DNA from: ZC4RG35 sp964571765 | GTDB lineage: Bacteria > Actinomycetota > Acidimicrobiia > Spongiisociales > ZC4RG35 | Reading direction: 5' to 3' | Assembly: GCA_964571765.1 (NCBI GenBank) | Contig: CAZNDH010000007.1 | Coordinates: 19,213-83,212, forward strand | Length of the DNA stretch: 64,000 nt | Shown here: piece after piece, positions 27,926 through 35,943 of the stretch | Numbering within the stretch: position 1 is the first letter of the stretch | How the letters are laid out: each line of letters starts with the position of its first letter | Program-made: the position numbers and the translations under genes | Notes under the pieces: model-generated | Told to the model about the DNA's origin: nothing | The model's input: the letters and a program-made list of their open reading frames with translations, nothing else | The model's database searches: none

Positions 27926-28538
27926 CCCGGGCCAGGTCGGCCGGGTAGGTAACCTTGATGTTGGTGGGGTCCCCATCGACTGCGGCCACCTCGAGGTCGG
28001 TGAACCGCCGGACGACCTCGGCTGTGTCGTCTCCGGTGAAGCCGGCGACGTCGGCCGCCGCCAAGGCTTTTCGTAGTTGGGGAGACCGGAAGACCTGAGG
28101 TGTCTGTGCCGCCAGCACGCCAGTGACCGGGCGGAGCGACTTTCGGTCGAGGAGGAGAGGCGCGGCGGGTAGCACCGGGATCGCTCCACCCACTTCCTCT
28201 GCGGTGGAGAAGAGCTCCTCGATGAGCGGCGGGCTGAGGTTGGGGCGAGCACCGTCGTGGATCCCTATCAGGGCTGGGTCGTCGACCAGGGCAGAGATGC
28301 CGGCGATCTCACTGGTTGTCCGAGTCGGCCCTCCAACGGCCAGGGTCACCCCCAGAGCCAGGTCCTCGATCGGCCCGACCTGTTCGGCCCGGCAGACGAG
28401 CACACACTGATCGACATGCGGAAGCACCCGGGAGACGGTCACAGCCACCAGTGGCAGCCCGTCGACCGGGGTGAGCATCTTGTCGGACTCGAATCGCGAT
28501 CCGCTGCCGGCGGCGACGACGATCATGGCCCGAAGCAC
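27912..28538 (-). CDS. ispD: 2-C-methyl-D-erythritol 4-phosphate cytidylyltransferase
   Basis: 208 residues. 'VVAAGSGSRFESDKML' is the CTP-binding glycine loop with its arginine and lysine. 'IGIHDGARP' is the metal/phosphate motif and 'GFTGDDTAEV' and 'NIKVTYPADLA' are conserved later. It makes CDP-methylerythritol in the MEP isoprenoid pathway. No ispF or carD gene is next to it. The GTG at 28538 was preferred to ATG 28526 because it lies 7 bases after TAGCCT, whose hexamer overlaps the -10 of the divergent gene. Confidence 0.83.
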   Translation of the reverse strand: MLRAMIVVAAGSGSRFESDKMLTPVDGLPLVAVTVSRVLPHVDQCVLVCRAEQVGPIEDLALGVTLAVGGPTRTTSEIAGISALVDDPALIGIHDGARPNLSPPLIEELFSTAEEVGGAIPVLPAAPLLLDRKSLRPVTGVLAAQTPQVFRSPQLRKALAAADVAGFTGDDTAEVVRRFTDLEVAAVDGDPTNIKVTYPADLARVMPL

Positions 28539-28545
28539 CTGGTCG

Positions 28546-28555
28546 AGGCTACCTT
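28546..28555. promoter_or_regulatory. Overlapping divergent -10 boxes (bidirectional leaderless promoter)
   Basis: AGGCTACCTT reads TACCTT (28550-28555) on the plus strand, 6 bases before ATG 28562. On the minus strand it reads TAGCCT (28551-28546), 7 bases before GTG 28538. The two start codons are only 24 bp apart, so both transcripts would start at or next to their start codons. Confidence 0.55.
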
Positions 28556-28561
28556 TGTCCG

Positions 28562-28897
28562 ATGGACAAGGCGTCTCGGCTCCTCTCCGGGTTGGAGCCC
28601 TCCCGCCAGCGGGTCTTTGTCGATGCGTCCGGAGAGGTTCAACCCGAGCCGGCGGGGGTCCCCCCTGGGGTGGCCGTGGTGGTGGCGGCAACGGTGACAG
28701 ACGCCCTCAAGGAGGTCTCCGGCGGGCGCATCGGCTCCCCGGTTGATCGCCAGGGTGTGCTTCGAGCCTCCGGCTTCGCCCTGGGTCGCCCGGTGCTCGA
28801 GGCTCTCGGTGTCCGCCCGGTGGACCTCACCACCCTCTACGAGGACGTCGAGTCCCTCGGATACTCCTGGGTGGTCTGGGTGGACACCGCGACTTGA
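28562..28897 (+). CDS. Hypothetical protein
   Basis: 111 residues, no recognised family. It starts 'MDKASRLLSGLEPSRQRVF', has an alanine/valine-rich strand region ('GVAVVVAATVTDAL'), and ends 'LGYSWVVWVDTAT', which suggests a compact alpha/beta protein. The ATG follows TACCTT by 6 bases, giving a leaderless transcript opposite ispD. It is 84 bp before the Tad cluster in the same direction; a link is not shown. Confidence 0.55.
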   Translation: MDKASRLLSGLEPSRQRVFVDASGEVQPEPAGVPPGVAVVVAATVTDALKEVSGGRIGSPVDRQGVLRASGFALGRPVLEALGVRPVDLTTLYEDVESLGYSWVVWVDTAT

Positions 28898-28981
28898 CCG
28901 GGGGAGATCACCGCCTCCACAAGATGGGGCCTGAGAACGAGGGTCTTGTCGGGGTGTCCCCAGGCCCATAGGTTCGGAGAT

Positions 28982-29533
28982 GTGACGGGGAGGGAGAGGC
29001 CTCGTGTTCTCGCGGTTCGATGTGTCGACCCGGTGTTGGGGGTCTTGGGCTCGATCGGCCTGGCCGCCTCGCTGGGCACCACCCTCCTGGTCGATCTCAC
29101 CGACCAGATGGGTTCGCCGAAGGCGAGGACCTTGGCGGACATCGCCGCCGAAGGTCCCCGACTCGCCGAGGTGAGGCCCGGAAGGCGCGGGGTGGCGGTG
29201 ATCCGCTCGGGACTACTCCCACAGGCAGAGGTGGACCTGGTGGTCGACATGATGGCCTTGCGCTGGCATGGGGTGGTCGTCCTCCTCGGGTCCGGTGAGT
29301 GGGCGGGAGCGGTCGTCCCGCTCCGACCGCTGTTCCCTGGCTGGCTGGCACCCACTACCACCGAGACGTCGGTGTGGCAGAGGGTGCCGGGGGGCTCCTC
29401 TCCTCCCGGGCCTGGCCCGATCCTGCCATTGCTGCGCTCTGGTGCGGTCAGGAGGATGCTCGCCGGGGGCATGCCCGCGACTGGGCGATGGCTCCGAGGG
29501 TGGAGGACGGTATGGGAGATGCCATGGGGGTGA
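28982..29533 (+). CDS. CpaE-like protein at the head of the Tad cluster
   Basis: 183 residues. 'GVLGSIGLAASLG' and 'LLVDLTDQMGSPKAR' resemble a MinD/CpaE-type fold that has lost a clear P-loop lysine. The position directly before the CpaF-type ATPase matches the CpaE-like genes of other actinobacterial Tad loci. Without a Walker A it is unlikely to hydrolyse ATP. The GTG at 28982 lies 7 bases after TAGGTT (leaderless). The end overlaps the cpaF-like gene by 10 bp. Confidence 0.55.
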   Translation: MTGRERPRVLAVRCVDPVLGVLGSIGLAASLGTTLLVDLTDQMGSPKARTLADIAAEGPRLAEVRPGRRGVAVIRSGLLPQAEVDLVVDMMALRWHGVVVLLGSGEWAGAVVPLRPLFPGWLAPTTTETSVWQRVPGGSSPPGPGPILPLLRSGAVRRMLAGGMPATGRWLRGWRTVWEMPWG

Positions 29534-30564
29534 TCGACCGGGTGGTAAAGGCGGTCGCCATCTCCGAGGCACCCTTCGATCGGAGGGCGATCAGCGCTGA
29601 GGCCGCCCGGTTGCTGGGCGTGGAGTCACCGTGGCGGGTCGAGGAGGCGCTCCCCCTGGTGGTGAGTGGGGTGCTCGGCCTGGGGCCGATCCAGGACCTC
29701 GTCGACGACCCCGGGGTGACCGACATCCTGGTGAACGGTCCCGATCAGGTGTGGGTGGACCGGGGCAGCGGCCTGGAGCCGAGCGGTGTGGAGTTCGGAT
29801 CGGCCGGTGAGATCGTCAACGTGGTGGAGCGGGTCATCGCCCCACTCGGTCTCCGTATCGACCGGTCCCGCCCCATGGTCGACGCCAGGCTCCCCGACGG
29901 GAGCCGGCTCCATGCCGTCCTGCCGCCGGCGGCGGTGGACTCACCCTTGGTGGCGATCAGGAGGTTCACCCAGAGGGTGACCTCTCTCGCCGGCCTGGTG
30001 GGGGCCGGAACTGCCCACGCCGACCAGGTCGACCAGCTGGTCGAGGCGGTCACCTCCCGGGCGACCATCGTGGTTTCCGGAGGGACCGGCGCCGGGAAGA
30101 CCACCTTGCTCAATCTCCTCGCCGGCTCGATCCCAAGCGAAGAGCGCGTGGTCACCATCGAGGATGCAGCCGAGCTCGCCCTGCCCGGTCATGTGGTCCG
30201 TCTCGAGGCACGTCCGCCCAACGCCGAGGGCGCAGGGGAGATAACCATCCGCGACCTGATCCGTTCCGCCCTTCGTCTGCGTCCCGATCGTCTCATCGTC
30301 GGTGAGGTTCGTGGCGCCGAGGCACTCGACTTGATCTCGGCTCTCAACACCGGTCATCGGGGCTCGATGACGACGGTTCATGCCAACTCACCCGAGGAGG
30401 CACTGTGGAGGCTGCAGACCCTGGCCCTCAGCTCGGGCCTCGCTTCGGAAGCGGTGATCTCGAGGCAGTTGTACGCCGCAGTCGACTGCGTGGTACAGAT
30501 TGAACGAATCCGGGGCGGGCGTCGGATCAGCGCCATCTCCGATCGGGGCGATCTGGCTTGGTGA
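29524..30564 (+). CDS. tadA: CpaF/TadA-type secretion ATPase
   Basis: 346 residues. Walker A 'GGTGAGKTTLLN', Asp box 'TIEDAAELAL', Walker B region 'LRPDRLIVGEVRGAEAL' and His box 'NTGHRGSMTTVHAN' are all present. It is the hexameric motor that powers assembly of Flp-type pili or secretion through the TadB/TadC platform. ATG 29524 has GGGAG 5 bases upstream, inside the end of the preceding gene. The next gene begins at its stop (TGATG). Confidence 0.9.
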   Translation: MGVIDRVVKAVAISEAPFDRRAISAEAARLLGVESPWRVEEALPLVVSGVLGLGPIQDLVDDPGVTDILVNGPDQVWVDRGSGLEPSGVEFGSAGEIVNVVERVIAPLGLRIDRSRPMVDARLPDGSRLHAVLPPAAVDSPLVAIRRFTQRVTSLAGLVGAGTAHADQVDQLVEAVTSRATIVVSGGTGAGKTTLLNLLAGSIPSEERVVTIEDAAELALPGHVVRLEARPPNAEGAGEITIRDLIRSALRLRPDRLIVGEVRGAEALDLISALNTGHRGSMTTVHANSPEEALWRLQTLALSSGLASEAVISRQLYAAVDCVVQIERIRGGRRISAISDRGDLAW

Positions 30565-31196
30565 TGGACCTGGCGTTGCTGGCCCTGGCAGTTGGCCTCG
30601 GTGTCGAGCCGAGGCGTATGGCGGTTCTGGCCCTATCCCTCTACCTCCCACTTCTGATGGCGGCGCTGCTCCTCCTGGTGGCATGGCTCAGACGCAAGGC
30701 AGCGGTCGACCGTGCCGCCGACTTCTGCGATGGGATCGCCTCCGACCTGCGAGCCGGGATGTCGCTTTCCCAATCGGTTGCATCGGCAGCCGTCGCCGTG
30801 GGGGCCGGCTCGTTGCTCGAGGGAGTGGCTCATGGTCATCGGCTGGACGCCCTCGTGGCGGCGGAGTTCCCTTCGGTAGGTCGGGAACTGGCGGCCACCC
30901 TGGCTGGTGCGGCCGGAAGCGGTGGGGCGGCTGCCGACCTATTCGACGAGCTCTCCTCGCTGGCCATAGCCCACGAGGAGATCCGCCGGGAGGTGCGCAT
31001 GGCGGCGGCCCCGGCCCGGGCGGCGGCCACCCTGTTCGTGGTCACTCCACTGCTCTACCTGGGCTGGCGCTGGACGAGTGGGGACCTGACGTTGCTCCTC
31101 GTCGAGAACCAGCAACGTATCGCGGGCGTCGTCGGTCTGGGCTTGCTTCTCACCGGTGTGCTCGGTGTTGCCCTGGTGATGTGGAGGGCGGCGTGA
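30564..31196 (+). CDS. tadB: TadB-type inner-membrane platform protein
   Basis: 210 residues, type II secretion F-domain. Hydrophobic helices near residues 15-45 flank 'DFCDGIASDLRAGMSLSQSVASAA' (shown in part: LRAGMSLSQSV), the F-domain signature. Two C-terminal helices follow. It sits in the membrane and couples the ATPase to pilin polymerisation. Coupled to the ATPase gene by TGATG and to the next gene by GTGA. Starts GTG 30561 and TTG 30558 are also possible. Confidence 0.82.
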   Translation: MDLALLALAVGLGVEPRRMAVLALSLYLPLLMAALLLLVAWLRRKAAVDRAADFCDGIASDLRAGMSLSQSVASAAVAVGAGSLLEGVAHGHRLDALVAAEFPSVGRELAATLAGAAGSGGAAADLFDELSSLAIAHEEIRREVRMAAAPARAAATLFVVTPLLYLGWRWTSGDLTLLLVENQQRIAGVVGLGLLLTGVLGVALVMWRAA

Positions 31197-31696
31197 GCTT
31201 GCTCTTCTGGGGAGCCGTCGTCGCCACGGTGCTCCTCGGGCTACCCGGCGGGATCCACCGGCCCGTCCGCTCCAGCTCATCTGTGCGTCTGGTGCTGCTC
31301 CTTCTTCTAGCCGAGCTGCGTTCCGGACAGTCGGTCCTCGGTGCTCTCCAGGGTGCGGCGCGGTCACTGCCCGATGACCGGGCCCTGCTCGTGATCACCA
31401 GGGTGTCCGCCGTTGCCGGGCTGTCGACCGCGGTGGGCTACGCCCCAACCGAGCTGCGGCCGCTGATCGCCCAGCTGGCTCGCGCCCAGAGATCGGGCGC
31501 TTCCTTGGGTGGGACGGTGCGCCGGCTCCTGGAGGAAGATCTTGCAGCCGAACGCTCGCGGCGCATCGCCCGGGCTAGGGCACTGCCTACTCGACTCATG
31601 ATCCCGGTGACGCTGCTCATGCTCCCCGGCATCGTTCTCCTCCTTTACGCACCGTCCCTACTCGGTCTCTACCGGGATGTCGCCGGGGGTTGGTGA
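31193..31696 (+). CDS. tadC: TadC-type inner-membrane platform protein
   Basis: 167 residues. 'LLAELRSGQSVLGALQGAA' is the F-domain signature, followed by 'ERSRRIARARALPTRLMIPVTLLMLPGIVLLLYAP' (in parts: RALPTRLMIP, LLMLPGIVLL), the typical C-terminal 'P..L..P...F.....P' helix pair. It partners TadB. GTG 31193 overlaps the tadB stop. It is shorter than proteobacterial TadC, as usual for actinobacteria. Confidence 0.8.
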   Translation: MSLLFWGAVVATVLLGLPGGIHRPVRSSSSVRLVLLLLLAELRSGQSVLGALQGAARSLPDDRALLVITRVSAVAGLSTAVGYAPTELRPLIAQLARAQRSGASLGGTVRRLLEEDLAAERSRRIARARALPTRLMIPVTLLMLPGIVLLLYAPSLLGLYRDVAGGW

Positions 31697-31756
31697 TTCT
31701 TGTCTTCGCACTTCTCCCCGCATCCGGTCGGTAACCGGGAGGAAGGAGTGTCGCTG

Positions 31757-31954
31757 ATGACACGTTTCTGGATCTGGTTGTGGGCCCGGGCCCGCGATGA
31801 GAAAGGCCAGGGGACCGTGGAGTACTTCCTGGTGATCCTGGCTGCGACCGCACTGGCGATCATCGCCCTGAGATGGCTGCAGAGCGGGAGCGGGGGCAAC
31901 CTGTTGGGCAACCTGTTCGGCAGGGTGATCCAGTGGGTGATCGGCCGGTTCTGA
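31757..31954 (+). CDS. Flp-type pilin / DUF4244 small protein
   Basis: 65 residues. A short basic leader is followed by 'DEKGQGTVEYFLVILAATALAII' (shown in part: KGQGTVEYFLVILAA). The G-Q-G-T-V-E-Y pattern is that of Flp pilins, with the glutamate at position +5 of the hydrophobic helix. This is the probable major pilin of the cluster. No prepilin peptidase gene is in the window. RBS GGAAGGAG lies 8 bases before ATG 31757. Confidence 0.82.
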   Translation: MTRFWIWLWARARDEKGQGTVEYFLVILAATALAIIALRWLQSGSGGNLLGNLFGRVIQWVIGRF

Positions 31955-32316
31955 GAGCGGCGCGGGGAAGCGCCACCGTGGAGCTGTTCCTGGTGATCCC
32001 AATGGTGATCCTTGTACTGGTGGCCGGGCTACAGGTGGTGTCCTTGGCCCGGGCTCGCATCGAGCTGGTGGGTGCTGCCCGCGACGGGGTCCGGGTGGCG
32101 GCTACCACGCCTGATCCGGCTCGAGCGGTGGAGGTGGTGATGGCTGCCCTTCCCCCGTCAGTTCGCGCCCGGGCCCGGGTAGCGGTCACCCGCCCCGGGG
32201 TGCCCGGTCAGCCGGCCAAGGTGGTGGTCCACCTCCGCCACCTCCTGGGGCCTCCGTTCCCTGACGACTTTGGCGTCGACCTCTCCGCATCGGCCACCAT
32301 GCTCGTGGAACGATGA
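31933..32316 (+). CDS. TadE-like pseudopilin
   Basis: 127 residues. 'RGSATVELFLVIPMVILVLVAGLQ' (in part: GSATVELFLVIPMVI) is the TadE signal and helix, then 'ARARIELVGAARDGVRVAA', the usual TadE segment after the helix. The rest is a small periplasm-facing domain. The start GTG at 31933 lies inside the pilin gene, and the end overlaps the next ATG (ATGA), so it is translationally coupled on both sides. Confidence 0.75.
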   Translation: MGDRPVLRAARGSATVELFLVIPMVILVLVAGLQVVSLARARIELVGAARDGVRVAATTPDPARAVEVVMAALPPSVRARARVAVTRPGVPGQPAKVVVHLRHLLGPPFPDDFGVDLSASATMLVER

Positions 32317-32696
32317 GCCAGCAGGGCTCGGCCACCGTGGTGATGACTGCGGTGACGGGCATGCTGGCGATCTGCCTGGTGGCCACCGCTGCTCTAGGAG
32401 GCCTGTTGGCGGCGAGGGCGGCGGCGATGCTCGCCGCCGACGCAGCAGCGCTGGCTGCAGCGGTGGCCACCTACCCGGCTACCGGCCGGAGACCCCCATC
32501 GGACGAAGCTGCCCGAGCCGCAGCCGCCAACGGCGCCGTTCTGATCAGCTGCGTTTGCCCGGTCGACCCCGGGCTGGGCTCCCGGGTGGTCACGGTCCGG
32601 GCGGTGGTCGAGGTCGATGTGCCACTGTTCGGTCATCTCCATGTCAGTGCTTCTTCCCGCGCCGAATTCGACCCTGGCGCATGGCTGGGCCGTTGA
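32313..32696 (+). CDS. TadE-like protein of the actinobacterial 'helicase/secretion neighbourhood' type
   Basis: 127 residues. 'QQGSATVVMTAVTGMLAICLV' (in part: GSATVVMTAVTGML) is the N-terminal helix, then 'AARAAAMLAADAAALAAAVA', the alanine-rich segment of Rv3655c-like proteins. Two cysteines ('ISCVCP') lie in the middle. It ends the Tad operon. Its exact part in the pilus is unknown. Start ATG 32313 overlaps the previous stop. Confidence 0.72.
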   Translation: MSQQGSATVVMTAVTGMLAICLVATAALGGLLAARAAAMLAADAAALAAAVATYPATGRRPPSDEAARAAAANGAVLISCVCPVDPGLGSRVVTVRAVVEVDVPLFGHLHVSASSRAEFDPGAWLGR

Positions 32697-32726
32697 CCGT
32701 CGTCCCGGTAGATACGCTGATCAGAG

Positions 32727-33476
32727 ATGGATGCCGGTGGTTCGGTCGAGAGGAGTGGGGCGGTGGTTCACGACATCACCGTCGGAGACACCATGGCCTA
32801 CCTGGTGGAGCCTGCCGATGGATCCGGCCTCGGGGGCGTCGTGTTCCTCCACTGGTTCGACCCGGAGGCTCCGGACGGGAACCGGAGCCAGTTCGTCGAC
32901 GAGGCCGTTGGGCTGGCGGCGAGTCTCGGTGTGGTCTCCATCCTGCCCCAAGGCAGATTCCCGTGGCACAGTGACCCGAAAGATGGGGCTTCGGACACTT
33001 ATCGGATCCTCATCGAGACCGATGACAACCTGAAAGCCCTCGACCTTCTCCATGACCGCGTGAATGGCAACCCGGTGGCAATGGTCGGACATGACTTCGG
33101 TGCCATGCACGGTGTCCTGCTCGCAGCCCAGGACCGGCGGGTAGCCGCTTCGGTGCTGATTGCCCTCACTCCTCGCTGGGGGGATTGGTTCCTTCCGTTC
33201 TGGGAGGTCTCCGGGGACCGGTTCGATTACCTGAGGGACCTGCATCCCTTCGACCCGGTCAACCGGATCGGAGATCTGGCGCCTCGTCCGGTTCTCTTCC
33301 AGTTCGCAGAGGACGACTTCTACATCGCCCCGATGAGTGGGCGCGAGCTCTACCACGCGGCCGGCGAGCCCAGGGAGTTCCGCTCCTACGAAGCCGATCA
33401 CGGCATGCGCCATCCTCAGGCAGCAGCCGACCGGAGCCGGTTCCTTGCCGATGTGCTCGGCTGGCCCATACCTTGA
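32727..33476 (+). CDS. Alpha/beta-hydrolase with aspartate nucleophile
   Basis: 249 residues. The nucleophile elbow is G121-H-D123-F-G125, so the usual Ser or Cys is replaced by Asp, as in haloalkane dehalogenases and epoxide hydrolases. The acid fits D196 or D197 ('AEDDF') and the base H225 ('ADHGMRHP'). The overall layout, with no large cap domain, looks closer to dienelactone-hydrolase-like proteins. The substrate is unknown. The ATG at 32727 lies 8 bases after TACGCT, a leaderless pattern. Confidence 0.72.
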   Translation: MDAGGSVERSGAVVHDITVGDTMAYLVEPADGSGLGGVVFLHWFDPEAPDGNRSQFVDEAVGLAASLGVVSILPQGRFPWHSDPKDGASDTYRILIETDDNLKALDLLHDRVNGNPVAMVGHDFGAMHGVLLAAQDRRVAASVLIALTPRWGDWFLPFWEVSGDRFDYLRDLHPFDPVNRIGDLAPRPVLFQFAEDDFYIAPMSGRELYHAAGEPREFRSYEADHGMRHPQAAADRSRFLADVLGWPIP

Positions 33477-33529
33477 GAAACTCGGTCACCAACCGCGGAC
33501 GAATTTGACCGGACCCATATCCTTCGCCG

Positions 33530-35257
33530 ATGCCCTCCCGCACTGAGACCATCCGGATGCTCGCCGAGCTCGCCCGGCTGACCGCGCTCGACGAAGGGTC
33601 GCCCCAGGCGTTCAAGGTACGCGCCTACGAAGCGGCGATCGCCGGCATCGAGAGCCATCCCGGCGAGGTGGATGGGCTATCCAAGGCGGAGCTGACGGCG
33701 ATCAAAGGGGTGGGCAACTCGACCGCGGAGAAGATTCTCGAGCTGGGTGCCACTGGCTCGGTGAGAAAGTTGGACGAGTTGAGAGAGCGTTACCCACCGG
33801 CCTTCGTCGAGCTGACAAGGATCCCCGGGCTGGGCCCCAAGACGTTGAAGATGCTCCGGGAGAGGATCGGGGTGGAGGACATAGAGGGTCTGCGGGAGGC
33901 GGTGGCCGGCCAGCGGCTCCGTGACCTACCCGGCTTGGGGGAGAAGTCGGAGGAGAAGATCGCCCGGGCCATCGAGCGCCTCGGGCTCCACGGCAAGGAC
34001 CGCAGGACACCGCTGGTGGACGTGATCGGCCTGGCCAGGTCGATCGCCGAACGCATCGGGTCGCTTCCCGGTGTAGAGGCGGCGGTGCCCTGTGGTTCCA
34101 TTCGCCGCTTTTCGGAGTCCATCGGAGACATCGACGTGGTGGTGGCGACCACCGACCCGTCGTCGGTCGGTGAGACAGTGCTTGGCTTCCCGGAAGTCGC
34201 CGAAGTGGTCGGCGCAGGGGAGACCAAGACCTCCTTTCTCACTCGCGAGGGCCTGCAGGTCGACATTCGCACCGTCCAGCCCGGCCAGTTGGGCTCGGCC
34301 CTCCTCTACTTCACCGGGTCGAAGGCTCACAACATCGCGCTCCGACAGAGAGCAATCGACCGGGGCTTCCTCCTCAGCGAGTACGGGTTGTTCGAGGGCG
34401 ATCGCTTGGTGGCGGCGGCGACCGAGGAAGACATCTACGCCGCCCTGGATATGGACTTCGTCCCGCCGCCGCTGCGGGAAGCCGGAGGTGAGGTCGAAGC
34501 CGCCGCCGGGGATGGTCTACCCGATCTGGTCACCCGGGAAGTCATTGCTGGCGACCTTCACTATCACTCCGACCGGTCCGGCGACGGCCGCTCCAGCCTG
34601 GAGGACATGGTGGAGGCGGCGATCGCCGCCGACTACCGGTACGTGGCCTTCACCGACCATGGCGAGAACCTGACGATCAACGGCTCCAGCCGTGAGGAGA
34701 TGATCGCCCACCGCGACCGGATCCGGGCCCTCGACGACCGCTACCCTGAGATCGACCTGCTCTTTGGGTGTGAGCTCAACATCGGCCCCGAAGGGGAGCT
34801 CGATTACGACCCTGTCTTCAGGCTGGAGTTCGACTGGTGCGTGGCCTCGATCCATTCACACTTCGACATGGCCTCCGAGCGGCAGACGGTGCGGATACTC
34901 ACCGCCCTGGCCGACCCGGCCGTCAACGCCATCGGTCACCTCACCGGACGCTACGTGGGCAGACGTCCCGGAGTCGAGCTCGACCTCGACGCGGTGCTCG
35001 AGGGTATGGCCGCCACCCGGGTCGCCCTGGAGATCAACGGGGCCCTCGACCGGCTCGACGCCACCTCCGAGGTCGCCCGGATGGCGATGGGGATGGGGAT
35101 CGACTTTGTGATCGACACCGACTCACATCACATCCGCGACCTGGTGCGCATGGACTACGGAGTGTCCTACGCCCAACGCGGCTGGGTGACCAGCGACCGG
35201 GTGCTCAACGCCCGCCCCATCGAAGAGGTACGCCGGCGGGTCGCCGCCCGGCGCTGA
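33530..35257 (+). CDS. polX: DNA polymerase X family protein (PolX) with PHP domain
   Basis: 575 residues. Helix-hairpin-helix repeats come first ('IKGVGNSTAEKI', 'IPGLGPKTLK', 'LPGLGEKSEEKIARAI'), then the nucleotidyltransferase motif 'CGSIRRFSESIGDIDVVV' with the G-S and D-x-D pair. A C-terminal PHP phosphoesterase begins 'GDLHYHSDRSGDG'. This is the bacterial PolX architecture, which fills short gaps in base excision repair and has 3'-5' exonuclease activity in the PHP domain. The ATG lies 6 bases after TATCCT. Confidence 0.92.
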   Translation: MPSRTETIRMLAELARLTALDEGSPQAFKVRAYEAAIAGIESHPGEVDGLSKAELTAIKGVGNSTAEKILELGATGSVRKLDELRERYPPAFVELTRIPGLGPKTLKMLRERIGVEDIEGLREAVAGQRLRDLPGLGEKSEEKIARAIERLGLHGKDRRTPLVDVIGLARSIAERIGSLPGVEAAVPCGSIRRFSESIGDIDVVVATTDPSSVGETVLGFPEVAEVVGAGETKTSFLTREGLQVDIRTVQPGQLGSALLYFTGSKAHNIALRQRAIDRGFLLSEYGLFEGDRLVAAATEEDIYAALDMDFVPPPLREAGGEVEAAAGDGLPDLVTREVIAGDLHYHSDRSGDGRSSLEDMVEAAIAADYRYVAFTDHGENLTINGSSREEMIAHRDRIRALDDRYPEIDLLFGCELNIGPEGELDYDPVFRLEFDWCVASIHSHFDMASERQTVRILTALADPAVNAIGHLTGRYVGRRPGVELDLDAVLEGMAATRVALEINGALDRLDATSEVARMAMGMGIDFVIDTDSHHIRDLVRMDYGVSYAQRGWVTSDRVLNARPIEEVRRRVAARR

Positions 35258-35263
35258 CCGGCC

Positions 35264-35857
35264 TCAGAGATACTCGTCGCGGTCCTGTTCGGCGCGGGCC
35301 GCACCGATCTGGGTCTTGACCGATCTCTCCTCCTCGGGAGGTGGGAGCACTGCGGGCACCCCAAGGGAGTCGAGCCAGAGCTCACGGGCCCAGCCCATGG
35401 TGTGGAAGAGGTGCTCGGCTTCCTCCTCGGAGACATCCTCGTAAGCCTCCTTCATCGCCTTGGCCAACCCGCCCTCGGCGTGCTCCGCCATCCTCCCGAT
35501 CAGCTCCCAATTGGCCCAGTCCTTCGACTCGGCCTCGACCACAGATTCGGCGGCAGTCAACTGGGCGGCAGCCGGCCCGCCCTCGGTCAGGGACAGGTCC
35601 ATCGCCTCGATCAGGGCCTTCCCCTTGTGGCGTACCACCAGTCGGCCTGGAGTCTCCCTGGCGGGGTCGAGGCCGGCGGCTTCGAGCACCGCGGTGATCT
35701 TCTCCTGGTGGGTCCGGGTCTCCTCGAGGTAGGTCTGCCACTCGTCGCGCACGTCTTGGTTCACGGCGCACTCGATGGCTTTGAGGTAGATCCGCTCACC
35801 ACTCAGTTCGGTCTCCAGTGCCTGATAGAGGAGCTCATCGAGCTGCTTACGGTCCAT
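35264..35857 (-). CDS. Ferritin-like four-helix protein
   Basis: 197 residues, mostly helical and acidic. Motifs suit a ferritin-like di-metal site: 'ETELSGERIYLKAIE' (E-x6-Y helix), 'EETRTHQEKI' (E-x2-x-H), 'VEAESKDWANWELI' and 'EEAEHLFHTMGWARE' (E-x2-H). No exact family is recognised; oxidoreductase, iron storage or rubrerythrin-like roles are all possible. The ATG at 35857 has AAGGAG 7 bases upstream. It is convergent with polX, with 6 bp between the ends. Confidence 0.6.
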   Translation of the reverse strand: MDRKQLDELLYQALETELSGERIYLKAIECAVNQDVRDEWQTYLEETRTHQEKITAVLEAAGLDPARETPGRLVVRHKGKALIEAMDLSLTEGGPAAAQLTAAESVVEAESKDWANWELIGRMAEHAEGGLAKAMKEAYEDVSEEEAEHLFHTMGWARELWLDSLGVPAVLPPPEEERSVKTQIGAARAEQDRDEYL

Positions 35858-35943
35858 GGGTTCACTCCTTGTTGACGAGAACCACCTATACCCCTCGACG
35901 GCTGCCTCAAACATGGGGATCCTTGTAATTCCATGAGCAAGTC

